Assembly: GCF_018861065.1 (NCBI RefSeq)
Contig: NZ_JAHKQO010000036.1
Span: 273,865 to 337,864 of the forward strand
Length of the DNA stretch: 64,000 bases
Direction of reading: 5' to 3'
Origin: Paraglaciecola arctica
GTDB taxonomy: Bacteria > Pseudomonadota > Gammaproteobacteria > Enterobacterales > Alteromonadaceae
The notes under the pieces are model-generated. The model did no database searches and was not told the DNA's origin. It saw nothing but the letters and a program-made list of their open reading frames with translations. Below, piece by piece: positions 26,943 to 35,742 of this stretch; the first letter of the stretch is position 1, and every line of letters begins with the position of its first letter. The position numbers and the translations under genes were made by a program.

Positions 26943-26979
26943 TATAAGAAATAATTGGTATGACCAATTATTTCTTATA
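26943..26979. repeat. Perfect 17-base inverted repeat with 3-base loop
   Basis: TATAAGAAATAATTGGT (26943-26959) and its exact complement (26963-26979) surround ATG. It lies 43 bases past the stop of the second ABC permease gene (minus strand) and upstream of gnd. It may be an mRNA-end hairpin for the ABC operon, although no clean T run follows, or an operator for gnd. Confidence 0.6.
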
Positions 26980-27021
26980 GATTTTCTAAAAAACGTCTTT
27001 GCTAATATCTAAAATTTTCTG

Positions 27022-29436
27022 CTAATCACTGCCTCGAAGGGAATTAACCGCCGGTTGATTAATGAATCTTCGTAACGGCCAATAACAAGCAAAAATCGAC
27101 AAGAACAAAATAGGTGTGACTGTCAGTACAAATGCGAGTATTAAATTTTCACTTAGATAGACAGTTAATACTTGGTTAAAACCTAAATACAACGCCAACA
27201 ATACTAATACACCGCTTAACATTCCCAGCAAGATCATCGAGCTATTGTCTTTAATAATGAGTTTAATCACATCACTGCGTTTGGCACCTATCGCTAACCT
27301 TGTACCTATTTCAAAACGGCGCATTTGGGTGCTGTAACTCAATATCCCATAGAGTCCAATACCCGCTAACAAAAATGTTAAAATAGCTAAAGCTCCGCTG
27401 GTAACGGCTGTAGTGTATTGTGAAAATAAACGCTCAACACGACGGCCTTCTAAAGTAGACAAACTGAAAAGTTTTAGCTCTTTCGACACTTGTGATAACA
27501 CCTGCACTACCTGCTCGCGAGTGACACTTTGGCCTTCTTGGGTGTTAATTAAGAACATGTTTCTGGTGGGTGATGCTGGGAAATAAAAACGTGGTTCGAT
27601 TGTTGTATCTCCAGGAATAAGTATACCTTTAACTACCCCCACTATTTTTGCACCATTATCAAAGGTCAAACCCAGTGCGTTGCCGTTTGGCGCTAATTCT
27701 TTAGCAAACACATCATTAACTATCATCACGTTATTGCTATCTTTGATATCTGCTTCACTAAAATAATTCCCTGCAAGCAAAGGTTGTTCTATCAATTGAA
27801 AATAGCTGTGGTCCACGTCTTTGGCTCGTATTGAATAGCGCTCATCGCCACCAAGCCGGCTCAAGGCCAGAGAAAAAAACGGCATAGGTGCCATAGACTG
27901 ACTGACGTTATCTACCTGAGGTAGCGCTGCTAATTTATCGCGAACTTCAGCCATATTTGCCACTAAGCCATCGCGTTCAGACTCATCAACCCTTGGCAAC
28001 GAAAGCACTAGGAAAGAAATATTCTTGGTAGCAAAGCCAGAAGGGCGGTTGATTGTAGTCATTGCCTCACTGAACAACACGATATTGATGAAGACTAACA
28101 AGGTTACTATGGATATTTGCGCAAACACTAAGCCCTGGCGAACTTTTTTAGACACTTGTTTGCCGATACCTTTACCGCCAGTTTGCATGGATTGATTCAA
28201 ACTTTGAAAATCAATCATTCTCATGCAGATATAAGCAAAAAACCATGCAAACCCCACAATCAATATCAATGCGTAAACAATAGTATTGAAATGCAACGAC
28301 AACTCGTCAATTCTTGGTAAATACTGATTTAGAAACATCTGCATGCCTTTAAATCCTAACGAGGCAATATACATGGCGATAACGGTCGCTACTCCTACTA
28401 GTAACGCAGCTTCAGCCAACAACATATGAAAAACCTGACGACGGGACGCGCCAATAGCAGCACGAATAGCAATTTGACGGCTGCGCTCGACAGTGCGCGA
28501 CATAAACAAGTTAGCAATATTAGTCGTGGCTATTAGTACTAACCCAATGACCGCAGCAATCAGCAAATATACCGTTTGTTGGCTATTTGCTAAAATGACG
28601 GATTTCAATGTGTGCAGTTTAATACCAATACTCCAACCATTAAAAAACTGATGTCCAGCCACCTGCTGTTGCCAGTTATCGCTCACCAAACTAGTGAGTT
28701 GTTGTTCTGTTTGCGCTATTGAATTACCGGGTTTTAATCTGCCTAACGTCATCAAACCACTGTCATCATTACCCCACTTTTTACGTTCGCTGGCGCTAAT
28801 GGAATTATAATCCCAAGGTAAAAACACTTGGGATTTGTAACCCACCCCATAGATTTGGGGCTCAACAAATTTTTCGTCCAGCACTCCTACAACTCGATAG
28901 CTTACGTCGCCGAATTGCACCTTCTTAGACAAAATATCTGAGTCCAGTGAAAAATCATTTTTCCACGTTTGGTAGCTCAATATGGCCACAAGGTTGTAAC
29001 TATTCAGCGCTTCAGTCGCTGTAAAACTTCGACCTAATGCCATTTCTGCACCTAATAATAAAAACCACTCAGGCGTCACAAATGAAATAGACAGAGTAGG
29101 ATGAGAAGGCTGCGAAATCAGTACATCGGCATCGTAGTACATCAATGCTAAATCACTAAAAGCAGTTTGCTTAGCATACAGTTGCATCAAGTTAGGATAA
29201 GTAAATGCTGTGCCGTCGATGCCAGCATTGTTATCAACAAGGTTATGCTCAACTGTGTATAAATTATCACTTTCAGGGTAAGAAAGAGGCGACACCAATA
29301 ACAAATACGCTAAAGTCAACACACACAATAACGCCCCAAAAGTCACGCTAATAGTCGTCACGACCGCTGTCACAAACCCGGGGGTAGTTTTTAAACTAGC
29401 CCAGGCTTGTTTCAGTAAATATAGGGATTGACTCAT
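27022..29436 (-). CDS. ABC transporter permease 2 (duplicated MacB/FtsX type)
   Basis: This is a permease of about 804 residues with two repeats of the MacB_PCD periplasmic domain plus an FtsX-like membrane unit: helix at about 20-42, PCD 45-260, helices 285-420, a second unit from about 435, and the ending FtsX helices 680-795 with GIGLYGILSYSTQMRRFEIG. The true start is ATG 29436 (MSQSLYLLKQAWASLK), ten bases after the stop of permease 1; the longer frame from 29577 reads into that gene. It is strongly similar to permease 1, so the two arose by tandem duplication. MacB-type permeases act in export without a classical transmembrane channel, probably with the adaptor and ATPase encoded upstream. 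Confidence 0.88.
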   Translation of the reverse strand: MSQSLYLLKQAWASLKTTPGFVTAVVTTISVTFGALLCVLTLAYLLLVSPLSYPESDNLYTVEHNLVDNNAGIDGTAFTYPNLMQLYAKQTAFSDLALMYYDADVLISQPSHPTLSISFVTPEWFLLLGAEMALGRSFTATEALNSYNLVAILSYQTWKNDFSLDSDILSKKVQFGDVSYRVVGVLDEKFVEPQIYGVGYKSQVFLPWDYNSISASERKKWGNDDSGLMTLGRLKPGNSIAQTEQQLTSLVSDNWQQQVAGHQFFNGWSIGIKLHTLKSVILANSQQTVYLLIAAVIGLVLIATTNIANLFMSRTVERSRQIAIRAAIGASRRQVFHMLLAEAALLVGVATVIAMYIASLGFKGMQMFLNQYLPRIDELSLHFNTIVYALILIVGFAWFFAYICMRMIDFQSLNQSMQTGGKGIGKQVSKKVRQGLVFAQISIVTLLVFINIVLFSEAMTTINRPSGFATKNISFLVLSLPRVDESERDGLVANMAEVRDKLAALPQVDNVSQSMAPMPFFSLALSRLGGDERYSIRAKDVDHSYFQLIEQPLLAGNYFSEADIKDSNNVMIVNDVFAKELAPNGNALGLTFDNGAKIVGVVKGILIPGDTTIEPRFYFPASPTRNMFLINTQEGQSVTREQVVQVLSQVSKELKLFSLSTLEGRRVERLFSQYTTAVTSGALAILTFLLAGIGLYGILSYSTQMRRFEIGTRLAIGAKRSDVIKLIIKDNSSMILLGMLSGVLVLLALYLGFNQVLTVYLSENLILAFVLTVTPILFLSIFACYWPLRRFINQPAVNSLRGSD

Positions 29437-29446
29437 CTCTATGCCC

Positions 29447-31876
29447 TTAATCACTGCCACGCAATGAACGTATAGCGGGATGATTAATGTACTGACGTAA
29501 AGGCCAATAACATGCAAATATCGACAAGACAGTGATAGATAACACGGTAGACACAAACATAGGTAACAAATCTGCACTCATATAAGCTGACAGTACTTCG
29601 TTGTAAGCTAAATACACACCTAGCAATATCACTATGCTAAAGGCCACTCCGAGCACAATGACCCAGGCATTATCTTTAACAATTAGATTCACTAAATCTT
29701 TACGTTTGGCCCCAATAGCCATACGGGTGCCCAGTTCAAACCTACGCATTTGGGTACCATAACTTAAAATACCGTACAGACCGACACTCGCCAGAAACAA
29801 GGTGATGATGGCAAGTACTGAGGTGGTGATGGCGGTGGTGTATTGCGTAAACAGGCGACGCTTCTTTTCGCCTTCTAAAGTATCCAAACTAAACAGTGCA
29901 TACAAGTTACTTACCTCACCAATGGCAGTTGCCACTTGTTCTCGATTGACGGTTTGTCCTTGCTTTAATTTTAAGGTGATTTGTGACGTCCCTGAATTCG
30001 ACGGTGTGTAGACACGCATTGGCATCTCAGTTTGCGCGGGCATAATCACCCCTTTTACTACGCCAACTATAGTGAAAATATTGTCCGGTCCACCACCTGA
30101 AATCTGCATACCCAATGCGCTGCCAGTTGGGTTAAGGCGTTGTGCGAACACATCATTCACTATCATCGCTAGATTGCCATCTTTGATGTCAGCTTCGCTG
30201 AAATAGTCGCCTTCAAGTAACTCTTGGCCAAATAGCGTAAAATAATTGTGACTCACCCTCTTACTTTCTGGCGTAAAATTTTCACCTGAAGCTATGGCTG
30301 TCAACGCCCATAAACCAAAACCGTTCAAAACCGAGCTTGATTGCGAAAGGCTCTCTACCTCAGGCATCTGCAACAGTTTTTGTTTAAGCTCAGTCATCAC
30401 TGCCGCGACTTCCTCTTCAGGGGGAAATTCTGGCGCGGAAACTGAGAGGCTCATTTGCTGCATGTTGTCTACACTATAACCGGGCTCTAGGTTGATGGAA
30501 TCCATAGCCTCTTTGAACAGGGTGATATTCGCAAAAACCAGCAAAGTTGCGATGGCGACCTGACTGACTATTAGTCCTTGTCTAAAACGCTTAGAAACCT
30601 GTATTCCCGTGCCCTTACCACTAGATTGAAGCATAGAATTTAATGCACGATAATTGATCATATTACTGCTTAAAAACGCAAACAGCAGAGCGAAGAAAAC
30701 AGCTAAAAGTACCGAAGCTAAAAGCGTAATATGACTGACGCCAAGTTCGCTAATGCGCGGTAACTGAGACGCTAGATTCGATTGCAACAACGAAAAACCT
30801 AAGGATGCGACGACTAATGCCAGTAACAGAGACAGCCCCATCAACAGCCCTGATTCTGCCAAAAGCCCTCGAAATAGATGCGACTTCTTAGCACCAAGTG
30901 CGGCGTAAATGGCCAAGTGTCTTTGCTGCTCGGCGGTGCGTGACATAAACAGATTGGCGATGTTGGCAAAAGCAATTAAGACTAAACCAATCACCCCTGC
31001 TAGCAATTTATACACAGTATTTTGACTGTCTCCCACAATAGCGGTTTGGAATGACTCTAGTTCGACACGAACTGACCATCCATTAAAAAACGGAATTGAC
31101 GCTACATTTTCTACCCAAGCATCGTTGACTAGTGGTGTAAGGGTCTGCTCTGCCTGTGAAGCCGTTACTGTGTCTTTTAACTTACCCACAAAAGTCAACG
31201 CGCCGCTAATGTTGCCCCAACGCTCCTTCATGCGAACATCTAGGTTGTAGTCCCATGGAAACCACATGCCTACATCACGACCGGCACCTTTAATTTGCGG
31301 CTCAATAAAATCTTCACCCAATACACCTATCACTCGAAAGCTAACACCACTAAAGGAGACTTTTTTGTCTAACATATCTGCTGCAGAGGCAAACTCTTGT
31401 TGCCAAGTTTTATAACTTATCACTGCAACAGGAGTGAAAGTATCTAACCCTTCTGAAGTTTCAAAAGTGCGACCCATCTGCATGTTAGCCCCTAAAAGTT
31501 CAAACCATTCGGGAGTCGCATAGGCGGTATTTAAGGTGGGTTGTGTAGGTAAAGAAGTGAGTACATCTTGTCCGTATTGAATTAATGCTACCTTTTCAAA
31601 CACATCTTGATTCTTGTAAAGATGGATAATGCCAGGATAGGTAAAAGATTGCGCATTGGTCTCACCTGTTTTGTCACCAATGGCGTGTATCACTTTATAG
31701 AGCTTGTCTTGTTCAGGATAAGGCAAAGGCTCAATGATTAATAAGTACCCTAAGGTTAAAACACAAAGCAATGCGCCTAATGTTGTCCCCATAGTTGTTA
31801 CTACTGTGGCCACAAAGCCGACTTTTTTCTTGAGGCTTACCCATGCTTGTTTTAGCTGGTAAATGAACTGGCTCAT
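29447..31876 (-). CDS. ABC transporter permease 1 (duplicated MacB/FtsX type)
   Basis: This is an 809-residue permease with the same layout as permease 2: N-terminal helix, periplasmic MacB_PCD domain, FtsX helices, then a second PCD and FtsX unit ending in GVGLYGILSY-like sequence (SVGLYGILSYGTQMRRFELG). The start ATG has GGAGG upstream and overlaps the ATPase gene by four bases. Such double-unit permeases probably form the full membrane core as a homodimer-like single chain or as a pair with permease 2. Substrate is unknown; peptides, macrolides or lipid-linked compounds are usual for the superfamily. Confidence 0.88.
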   Translation of the reverse strand: MSQFIYQLKQAWVSLKKKVGFVATVVTTMGTTLGALLCVLTLGYLLIIEPLPYPEQDKLYKVIHAIGDKTGETNAQSFTYPGIIHLYKNQDVFEKVALIQYGQDVLTSLPTQPTLNTAYATPEWFELLGANMQMGRTFETSEGLDTFTPVAVISYKTWQQEFASAADMLDKKVSFSGVSFRVIGVLGEDFIEPQIKGAGRDVGMWFPWDYNLDVRMKERWGNISGALTFVGKLKDTVTASQAEQTLTPLVNDAWVENVASIPFFNGWSVRVELESFQTAIVGDSQNTVYKLLAGVIGLVLIAFANIANLFMSRTAEQQRHLAIYAALGAKKSHLFRGLLAESGLLMGLSLLLALVVASLGFSLLQSNLASQLPRISELGVSHITLLASVLLAVFFALLFAFLSSNMINYRALNSMLQSSGKGTGIQVSKRFRQGLIVSQVAIATLLVFANITLFKEAMDSINLEPGYSVDNMQQMSLSVSAPEFPPEEEVAAVMTELKQKLLQMPEVESLSQSSSVLNGFGLWALTAIASGENFTPESKRVSHNYFTLFGQELLEGDYFSEADIKDGNLAMIVNDVFAQRLNPTGSALGMQISGGGPDNIFTIVGVVKGVIMPAQTEMPMRVYTPSNSGTSQITLKLKQGQTVNREQVATAIGEVSNLYALFSLDTLEGEKKRRLFTQYTTAITTSVLAIITLFLASVGLYGILSYGTQMRRFELGTRMAIGAKRKDLVNLIVKDNAWVIVLGVAFSIVILLGVYLAYNEVLSAYMSADLLPMFVSTVLSITVLSIFACYWPLRQYINHPAIRSLRGSD

Positions 31877-32577
31877 ACGGCCTCCTGTAACTCAGGTGTA
31901 GTCAAAATTGAGCCGTCTAATAATTTAAGTTGGATATTGGCCATATCTGCATAACGCGGATCATGGGTCACCATACAAATAGTAGTGCCACAGTCGTTAA
32001 GCTTTTGTAGGACATCCATGACTTGATCGCCACTTTTAGAGTCTAAGTTACCCGTTGGCTCGTCTACTAGCAAAATCGCAGGGTTAGCAACAAGTGCTCT
32101 GGCAATAGCGATACGTTGTTGTTGTCCACCAGAGAGTTGATTGGGTTTGTGACTTGTGCGGTGGCTCATGCCCACTAGTTCAAGACATTCATGTACTCTG
32201 TCTGCAATATCTTTATCACTGGGAACCTTATTTTTATAGCGTAGTGGCAACGCTACGTTATCGAATACTGACAACTCATCTATCAAGTTAAATGACTGAA
32301 AGATAAAGCCTATTTTGCTATTTCTAATTTCTGCAGCTTGATCAAGTGACAGATCGGTTACGTTAGTGCCTTCAATGTAATATTCGCCGCCTGATGGCAT
32401 ATCCAACAAGCCTAAGATGGACAATAAGGTGGACTTACCACAACCCGAAGGGCCTGAAATCGATACATAATCACCAGAATTAATAGTGATATCGATGTTT
32501 TTTAAAGCATGGGTTTCAAGTTCATCTGTTTCAAAAATTTTAGAAATGCCTTTCATTTGAATTTTAATATCGCTCAT
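31873..32577 (-). CDS. ABC transporter ATPase (MacB/LolD class)
   Basis: This is a 234-residue ATPase with Walker A GPSGCGKSTLL, Q-loop FIFQSFNLIDELSVFDNV, signature LSGGQQQRIAIARAL, Walker B AILLVDEPTGNLDS and H-loop VTHDPRY. The sequence is of the MacB/LolD group, which drives mechanotransmission-type exporters through FtsX-fold permeases. It follows the adaptor gene by 70 bases and overlaps the permease 1 start by four bases (ATGA). It powers the two permeases encoded downstream. Confidence 0.95.
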   Translation of the reverse strand: MSDIKIQMKGISKIFETDELETHALKNIDITINSGDYVSISGPSGCGKSTLLSILGLLDMPSGGEYYIEGTNVTDLSLDQAAEIRNSKIGFIFQSFNLIDELSVFDNVALPLRYKNKVPSDKDIADRVHECLELVGMSHRTSHKPNQLSGGQQQRIAIARALVANPAILLVDEPTGNLDSKSGDQVMDVLQKLNDCGTTICMVTHDPRYADMANIQLKLLDGSILTTPELQEAV

Positions 32578-32647
32578 AATTACTGTCCTTTCATTGTATG
32601 TAAGTTATTAATTTTTAATGCGTTTAACTTTTAACGTTAAATATTTT

Positions 32648-33898
32648 TTAATTAATGCTAATGGTTTGACTGGCCCCTTGGAGATTCGACAAGTCTGAAA
32701 TAATGAACTGTTCACCGACTGAAGCCCCTGACAAGATCTGCATAAACTGCCCTGCCTGCACCCCAAATCGTATGTCTTGCGACGAGGCGTTGTCTTGATT
32801 ATTGAGTCGGTATAAAGAAGTTTTGCTGTCTGATTTCGCACCTGCTGGGCGTTTGATGTAAACCACATTTTGCAAAGTGTCGGCAATAATAACCCCATCC
32901 ACACTAAGTTGTGGCCTAGCGCTAGCGGGCAAGGTAGCGGGTAAGGCAATTTCGATTTCGACTGTATTGTTGTCAACGATCGGGTCGATACGACTGACCA
33001 CACCTTCAATTTTGTCGCGACGGGTATCGATGACTGCTGCTTTGCCTACTGTAATTAACTGAGCTTGGCTTTGGGGCACACGTATTAGTGCAATCAAATC
33101 TGTGACGCTACCAATCAAAGCAACTTCTTGCCCAGCCGCTAAGCTTTGCCCAAGCTCCACTGATAAACGTTGTAACACCCCATCAAATCCCGCTCTTACC
33201 GTTAATTTATCTAAACGAGACTGGGCGATACTTAAACGGCCTTGCTGTTGCTTTACCCGTTCAAGCTGAATATTGACTGATTCATCGTGAACCAATTTCA
33301 GCTGCTCGATACGTTGTTTTAAAATCGCAATTCGTTGTTTAAGTTGTTTTTCGTCTAAGGCAGACTGCTGAAACGTTAGCTGAGACACTATGCCCTGTTT
33401 TACTAATTTTTCTTCGGCAACACGCTTAAGCGAAGCGGTATCAAAGCGCGCGGTAATTTCAGCTAAATTGGCTGATTCGTTAAGAATTTCTCGTTGATTG
33501 TTGAGCTTTAATTGGCGCAGGTTTGCCTTTACTTGAATTAACTCCTGCGCCGCGTTTTCAACTTCTAATGCAAGCTCTGGGTTTTCTAAGCGCACTATTA
33601 CACTGTTGGCACTCACTTGAGCACCGGGCTTTAATACTATTTCTTTCACTGTGGCGGCTGAGAAAGAGGTAATCAGTTGTTGTTTGTCTGAAGTCAAGGT
33701 GCCGTAACCTTCTATAATGACTTCTAAGTCTCCTTGCACAACAGACTCAATGATGAGGTTTTCTCTATCCACAGACACAGCTGAGTTGTTGCTGATTACA
33801 AAATAAATCAACACACCAATCACCGCAGTTAACCCTATCAATAAGTTACCTTTGGTCGCTTTAAAGGGAGATGACTTTTTCGTTTTAACTACGTCCAT
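32648..33898 (-). CDS. Periplasmic adaptor (HlyD/MacA-like membrane fusion protein)
   Basis: This is a 416-residue adaptor: one N-terminal helix (about 17-37), a lipoyl-like/beta-barrel half (residues 60-100 and 235-275 with VRAGFDGVLQRLSVELGQSL), a long coiled coil (about 105-225) and a C-terminal beta domain. It belongs to the HlyD/RND-type membrane fusion family, which links inner-membrane exporters to an outer-membrane channel. It is first in the operon and has a candidate sigma-54 promoter 45-60 bases upstream. It lacks a lipobox. No outer-membrane channel is encoded nearby, so a TolC-like partner from elsewhere is expected. Confidence 0.9.
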   Translation of the reverse strand: MDVVKTKKSSPFKATKGNLLIGLTAVIGVLIYFVISNNSAVSVDRENLIIESVVQGDLEVIIEGYGTLTSDKQQLITSFSAATVKEIVLKPGAQVSANSVIVRLENPELALEVENAAQELIQVKANLRQLKLNNQREILNESANLAEITARFDTASLKRVAEEKLVKQGIVSQLTFQQSALDEKQLKQRIAILKQRIEQLKLVHDESVNIQLERVKQQQGRLSIAQSRLDKLTVRAGFDGVLQRLSVELGQSLAAGQEVALIGSVTDLIALIRVPQSQAQLITVGKAAVIDTRRDKIEGVVSRIDPIVDNNTVEIEIALPATLPASARPQLSVDGVIIADTLQNVVYIKRPAGAKSDSKTSLYRLNNQDNASSQDIRFGVQAGQFMQILSGASVGEQFIISDLSNLQGASQTISIN

Positions 33899-33941
33899 TT
33901 TTATTCACACTCAGTATTTTTAACTTCAATATCCCTGTCAT

Positions 33942-33957
33942 ATCAAGAGTTATGCCA
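33942..33957 (-). promoter_or_regulatory. Candidate sigma-54 promoter of the ABC exporter operon
   Basis: The minus-strand sequence TGGCATAACTCTTGAT fits the sigma-54 consensus (TGGCAC-N5-TTGCT), with the GG and the -12 G at the right 10-base spacing, but with GA in place of GC at -12. Transcription would start near 33930, about 30 bases before the adaptor ATG. The nearest regulator on this strand is an NtrC-type protein (37034-38419). Confidence 0.5.
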
Positions 33958-34019
33958 AACTATAAAACCCATACTTTTCAGTAGTTTATAGAAATCCAAT
34001 TCTAAAAAAATAAGGAATG

Positions 34020-34046
34020 GGTCCGATACCGGACCGAACGAGTCCG
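34020..34046. promoter_or_regulatory. Candidate enhancer dyads upstream of the sigma-54 promoter
   Basis: GGTCCG-ATAC-CGGACC (34020-34035) overlaps a second dyad CGGAC-N7-GTCCG (34030-34046). They lie 90-116 bases upstream of the predicted start, the usual place for NtrC-family activator sites. Confidence 0.5.
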
Positions 34047-34055
34047 AAATCGAAA

Positions 34056-34083
34056 ATAGGAGATAGGAGATAGGAGATAGGAG
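34056..34083 (+). repeat. Four tandem copies of a 7-base repeat
   Basis: ATAGGAG is repeated four times without change, then breaks down into ATTATAT. It is a short simple repeat that could vary in copy number by slippage; it sits just outside the putative enhancer dyads. Confidence 0.85.
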
Positions 34084-34131
34084 ATTATATGCGTTGCAGG
34101 TAAATATCTGAGTAGCTCGTCTTATATGTGC

Positions 34132-34164
34132 CCTGTATCTAAAACTCAAAGTTCAAGATACAGG
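34132..34164. repeat. Nine-base perfect inverted repeat with 15-base loop
   Basis: CCTGTATCT (34132-34140) and AGATACAGG (34156-34164). It lies 46 bases after the amidohydrolase stop on the minus strand and could end that transcript, but without a T run it is not a classical intrinsic terminator. Confidence 0.5.
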
Positions 34165-34209
34165 AGGTCAGAGTACGTATTGCAGATCTAAAAAGTGACT
34201 CGTTGCCAT

Positions 34210-35526
34210 TCACTTGTGAACAAAGATTTTTCCACCTTTCATCACAAAATCTACATCCAGTAATTGTTGAATGTCTTCCAGAGGCGAACCGTCTGTGGCA
34301 ATAATGTCAGCTTGTTTACCAACCGCTAAGGTACCAATTTGTTCGGTCATACCTAATAAATCAGCACTATTGACCGTGGCTGATTTAATCACATCCATAT
34401 TGCTCATACCCGCTTTAACCATAAGTACGGCTTCATAAGCATTAATGCCATGCTTTGATACACCGCTATCAGTGCCAAAAGCGATTTTGACACCCGCCTT
34501 GTAGGCACGCTCCACATTACCTTGCATTTCTTTGCCAACAGTTCGGGCTTTATCTTTTATAGCGTCACTCATAAAATCCGAGTTTTCGGCCATTTCTAAC
34601 ACTGTATGTCCTGCAAGCAAAGTGGGAACTAAGTAAGCGCCGGTTTTCTTAAATAGTTTAATCGCGGCTTCACCCGCATAACTACCGTGTTCGATACTGT
34701 CTACTCCCGCTTCAAGTGCAGCAATGATGCCGTCTTCTTGGTGGGCATGGCTAGCCACTTTGCGACCCATACGTTTAGCAGCCAGAACCACTTCTTTTAG
34801 TTCGTCCATTTCCATTTGCTGCCCTGTACCTGTAGCACGATCAGTCAACACGCCACCAGTTGAGGTGATCTTGATTAGATCCGCACCATACTTAATGGCA
34901 TGACGAGCGGCACGGCGACAATCAAAAGGTCCATCACATATGCTTGAACCGGTATAAAACTCCATTAATTCTGGCTTTACTCCGCTAATATCAGCGTGGC
35001 CACCGGTTATGCCTACACCACCGGCGGCAATAATACGTGGCCCGTCTATCCAGCCATTATTAACTGCGTCACGCAAAGCATACATTTCTTGAGGAATAGA
35101 GCCCACATCTCTAACGGTGGTAAAACCCGCCTTTAAGGTTCGCATCGCAAACATGATTGAACGCATCTGTACCAATTGATCAGACACCTTCAGGGTGTCA
35201 CTGTCGTTCTTTGGACCCAATTCAAATTGCAAATGAACATGCATATCCATTAACCCAGGCATCACAAAACGTTCTTTGAGATCAATCAATTCACTATCTG
35301 GACCGTAGGTTGCGGGGTCTTGATAGCCATCCACAATATGAGTTATCAGGTCATCTTTTAATACTACAGTTTGTTCAGATTTAGTCGCTTGACCTGGCTC
35401 TGCCAGTAATCGGCCAATATGTAATACTTTGGTATTGGCAAGTAACGAAAAATTCGTGAATAAGGCAATTAACAAGGCCCCACAGGCGAATGGGTTGGTT
35501 TTAATACAACAAGAAAATGTTTTCAT
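34210..35526 (-). CDS. Exported metal-dependent amidohydrolase (Xaa-Pro/Xaa-Arg dipeptidase-like)
   Basis: This is a 438-residue amidohydrolase-superfamily enzyme with an N-terminal signal sequence (about 1-31). Metal-site motifs: HVH in MDMHVHLQ, the carboxylated Lys in DLIKITSTGG, the His in VASHAHQE, the His in DSIEHGSY and the Asp in FGTDSGV. The group includes imidazolonepropionase-like enzymes and binuclear-metal dipeptidases such as Xaa-Arg/Xaa-Pro types. Substrate is uncertain. It sits between the histidine kinase (same strand, 216-base gap) and the ABC operon; GGTCAGAGT words lie inverted on both sides of it. It may process a peptide related to the exporter, but that is only a guess. 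Confidence 0.85.
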   Translation of the reverse strand: MKTFSCCIKTNPFACGALLIALFTNFSLLANTKVLHIGRLLAEPGQATKSEQTVVLKDDLITHIVDGYQDPATYGPDSELIDLKERFVMPGLMDMHVHLQFELGPKNDSDTLKVSDQLVQMRSIMFAMRTLKAGFTTVRDVGSIPQEMYALRDAVNNGWIDGPRIIAAGGVGITGGHADISGVKPELMEFYTGSSICDGPFDCRRAARHAIKYGADLIKITSTGGVLTDRATGTGQQMEMDELKEVVLAAKRMGRKVASHAHQEDGIIAALEAGVDSIEHGSYAGEAAIKLFKKTGAYLVPTLLAGHTVLEMAENSDFMSDAIKDKARTVGKEMQGNVERAYKAGVKIAFGTDSGVSKHGINAYEAVLMVKAGMSNMDVIKSATVNSADLLGMTEQIGTLAVGKQADIIATDGSPLEDIQQLLDVDFVMKGGKIFVHK

Positions 35527-35742
35527 GGTCTGTCCTTGATTGTAGAGTAGGAGTTATCAAAGTAACGCTTGATATCACTATAACTTAACTACTGTACCTG
35601 CCCTTCAATAAATGTCTATTTTTTGTTCGATGCATTAATCTAGCGGACACTCAAATTAACAACCACTAAACGCAACTGAATGAGTCATATTTCCGAAATG
35701 GCTCTGAAAATGACTCTGACCTTGTCCCTAAAATCAACTTAG

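Larger units (their letters stand above)
33899..34209. other. 311-base regulatory intergenic region upstream of the ABC exporter
   Basis: From the adaptor side it holds a candidate sigma-54 promoter (33942-33957), dyads (34020-34046), four tandem 7-base repeats (34056-34083), and a hairpin with perfect 9-base arms (34132-34164) next to GGTCAGAGTAC (34166-34176). No gene is seen. Confidence 0.6.

Noticed and set aside
27022-29577. Longer permease 2 reading frame starting at 29577
   Set aside because: The first 47 codons read across the end of permease 1 and lack a membrane-protein start; the ATG at 29436 matches the start of permease 1.
34056-34083. CRISPR-like array
   Set aside because: The repeat is only seven bases long with no spacers, so it is a simple tandem repeat.
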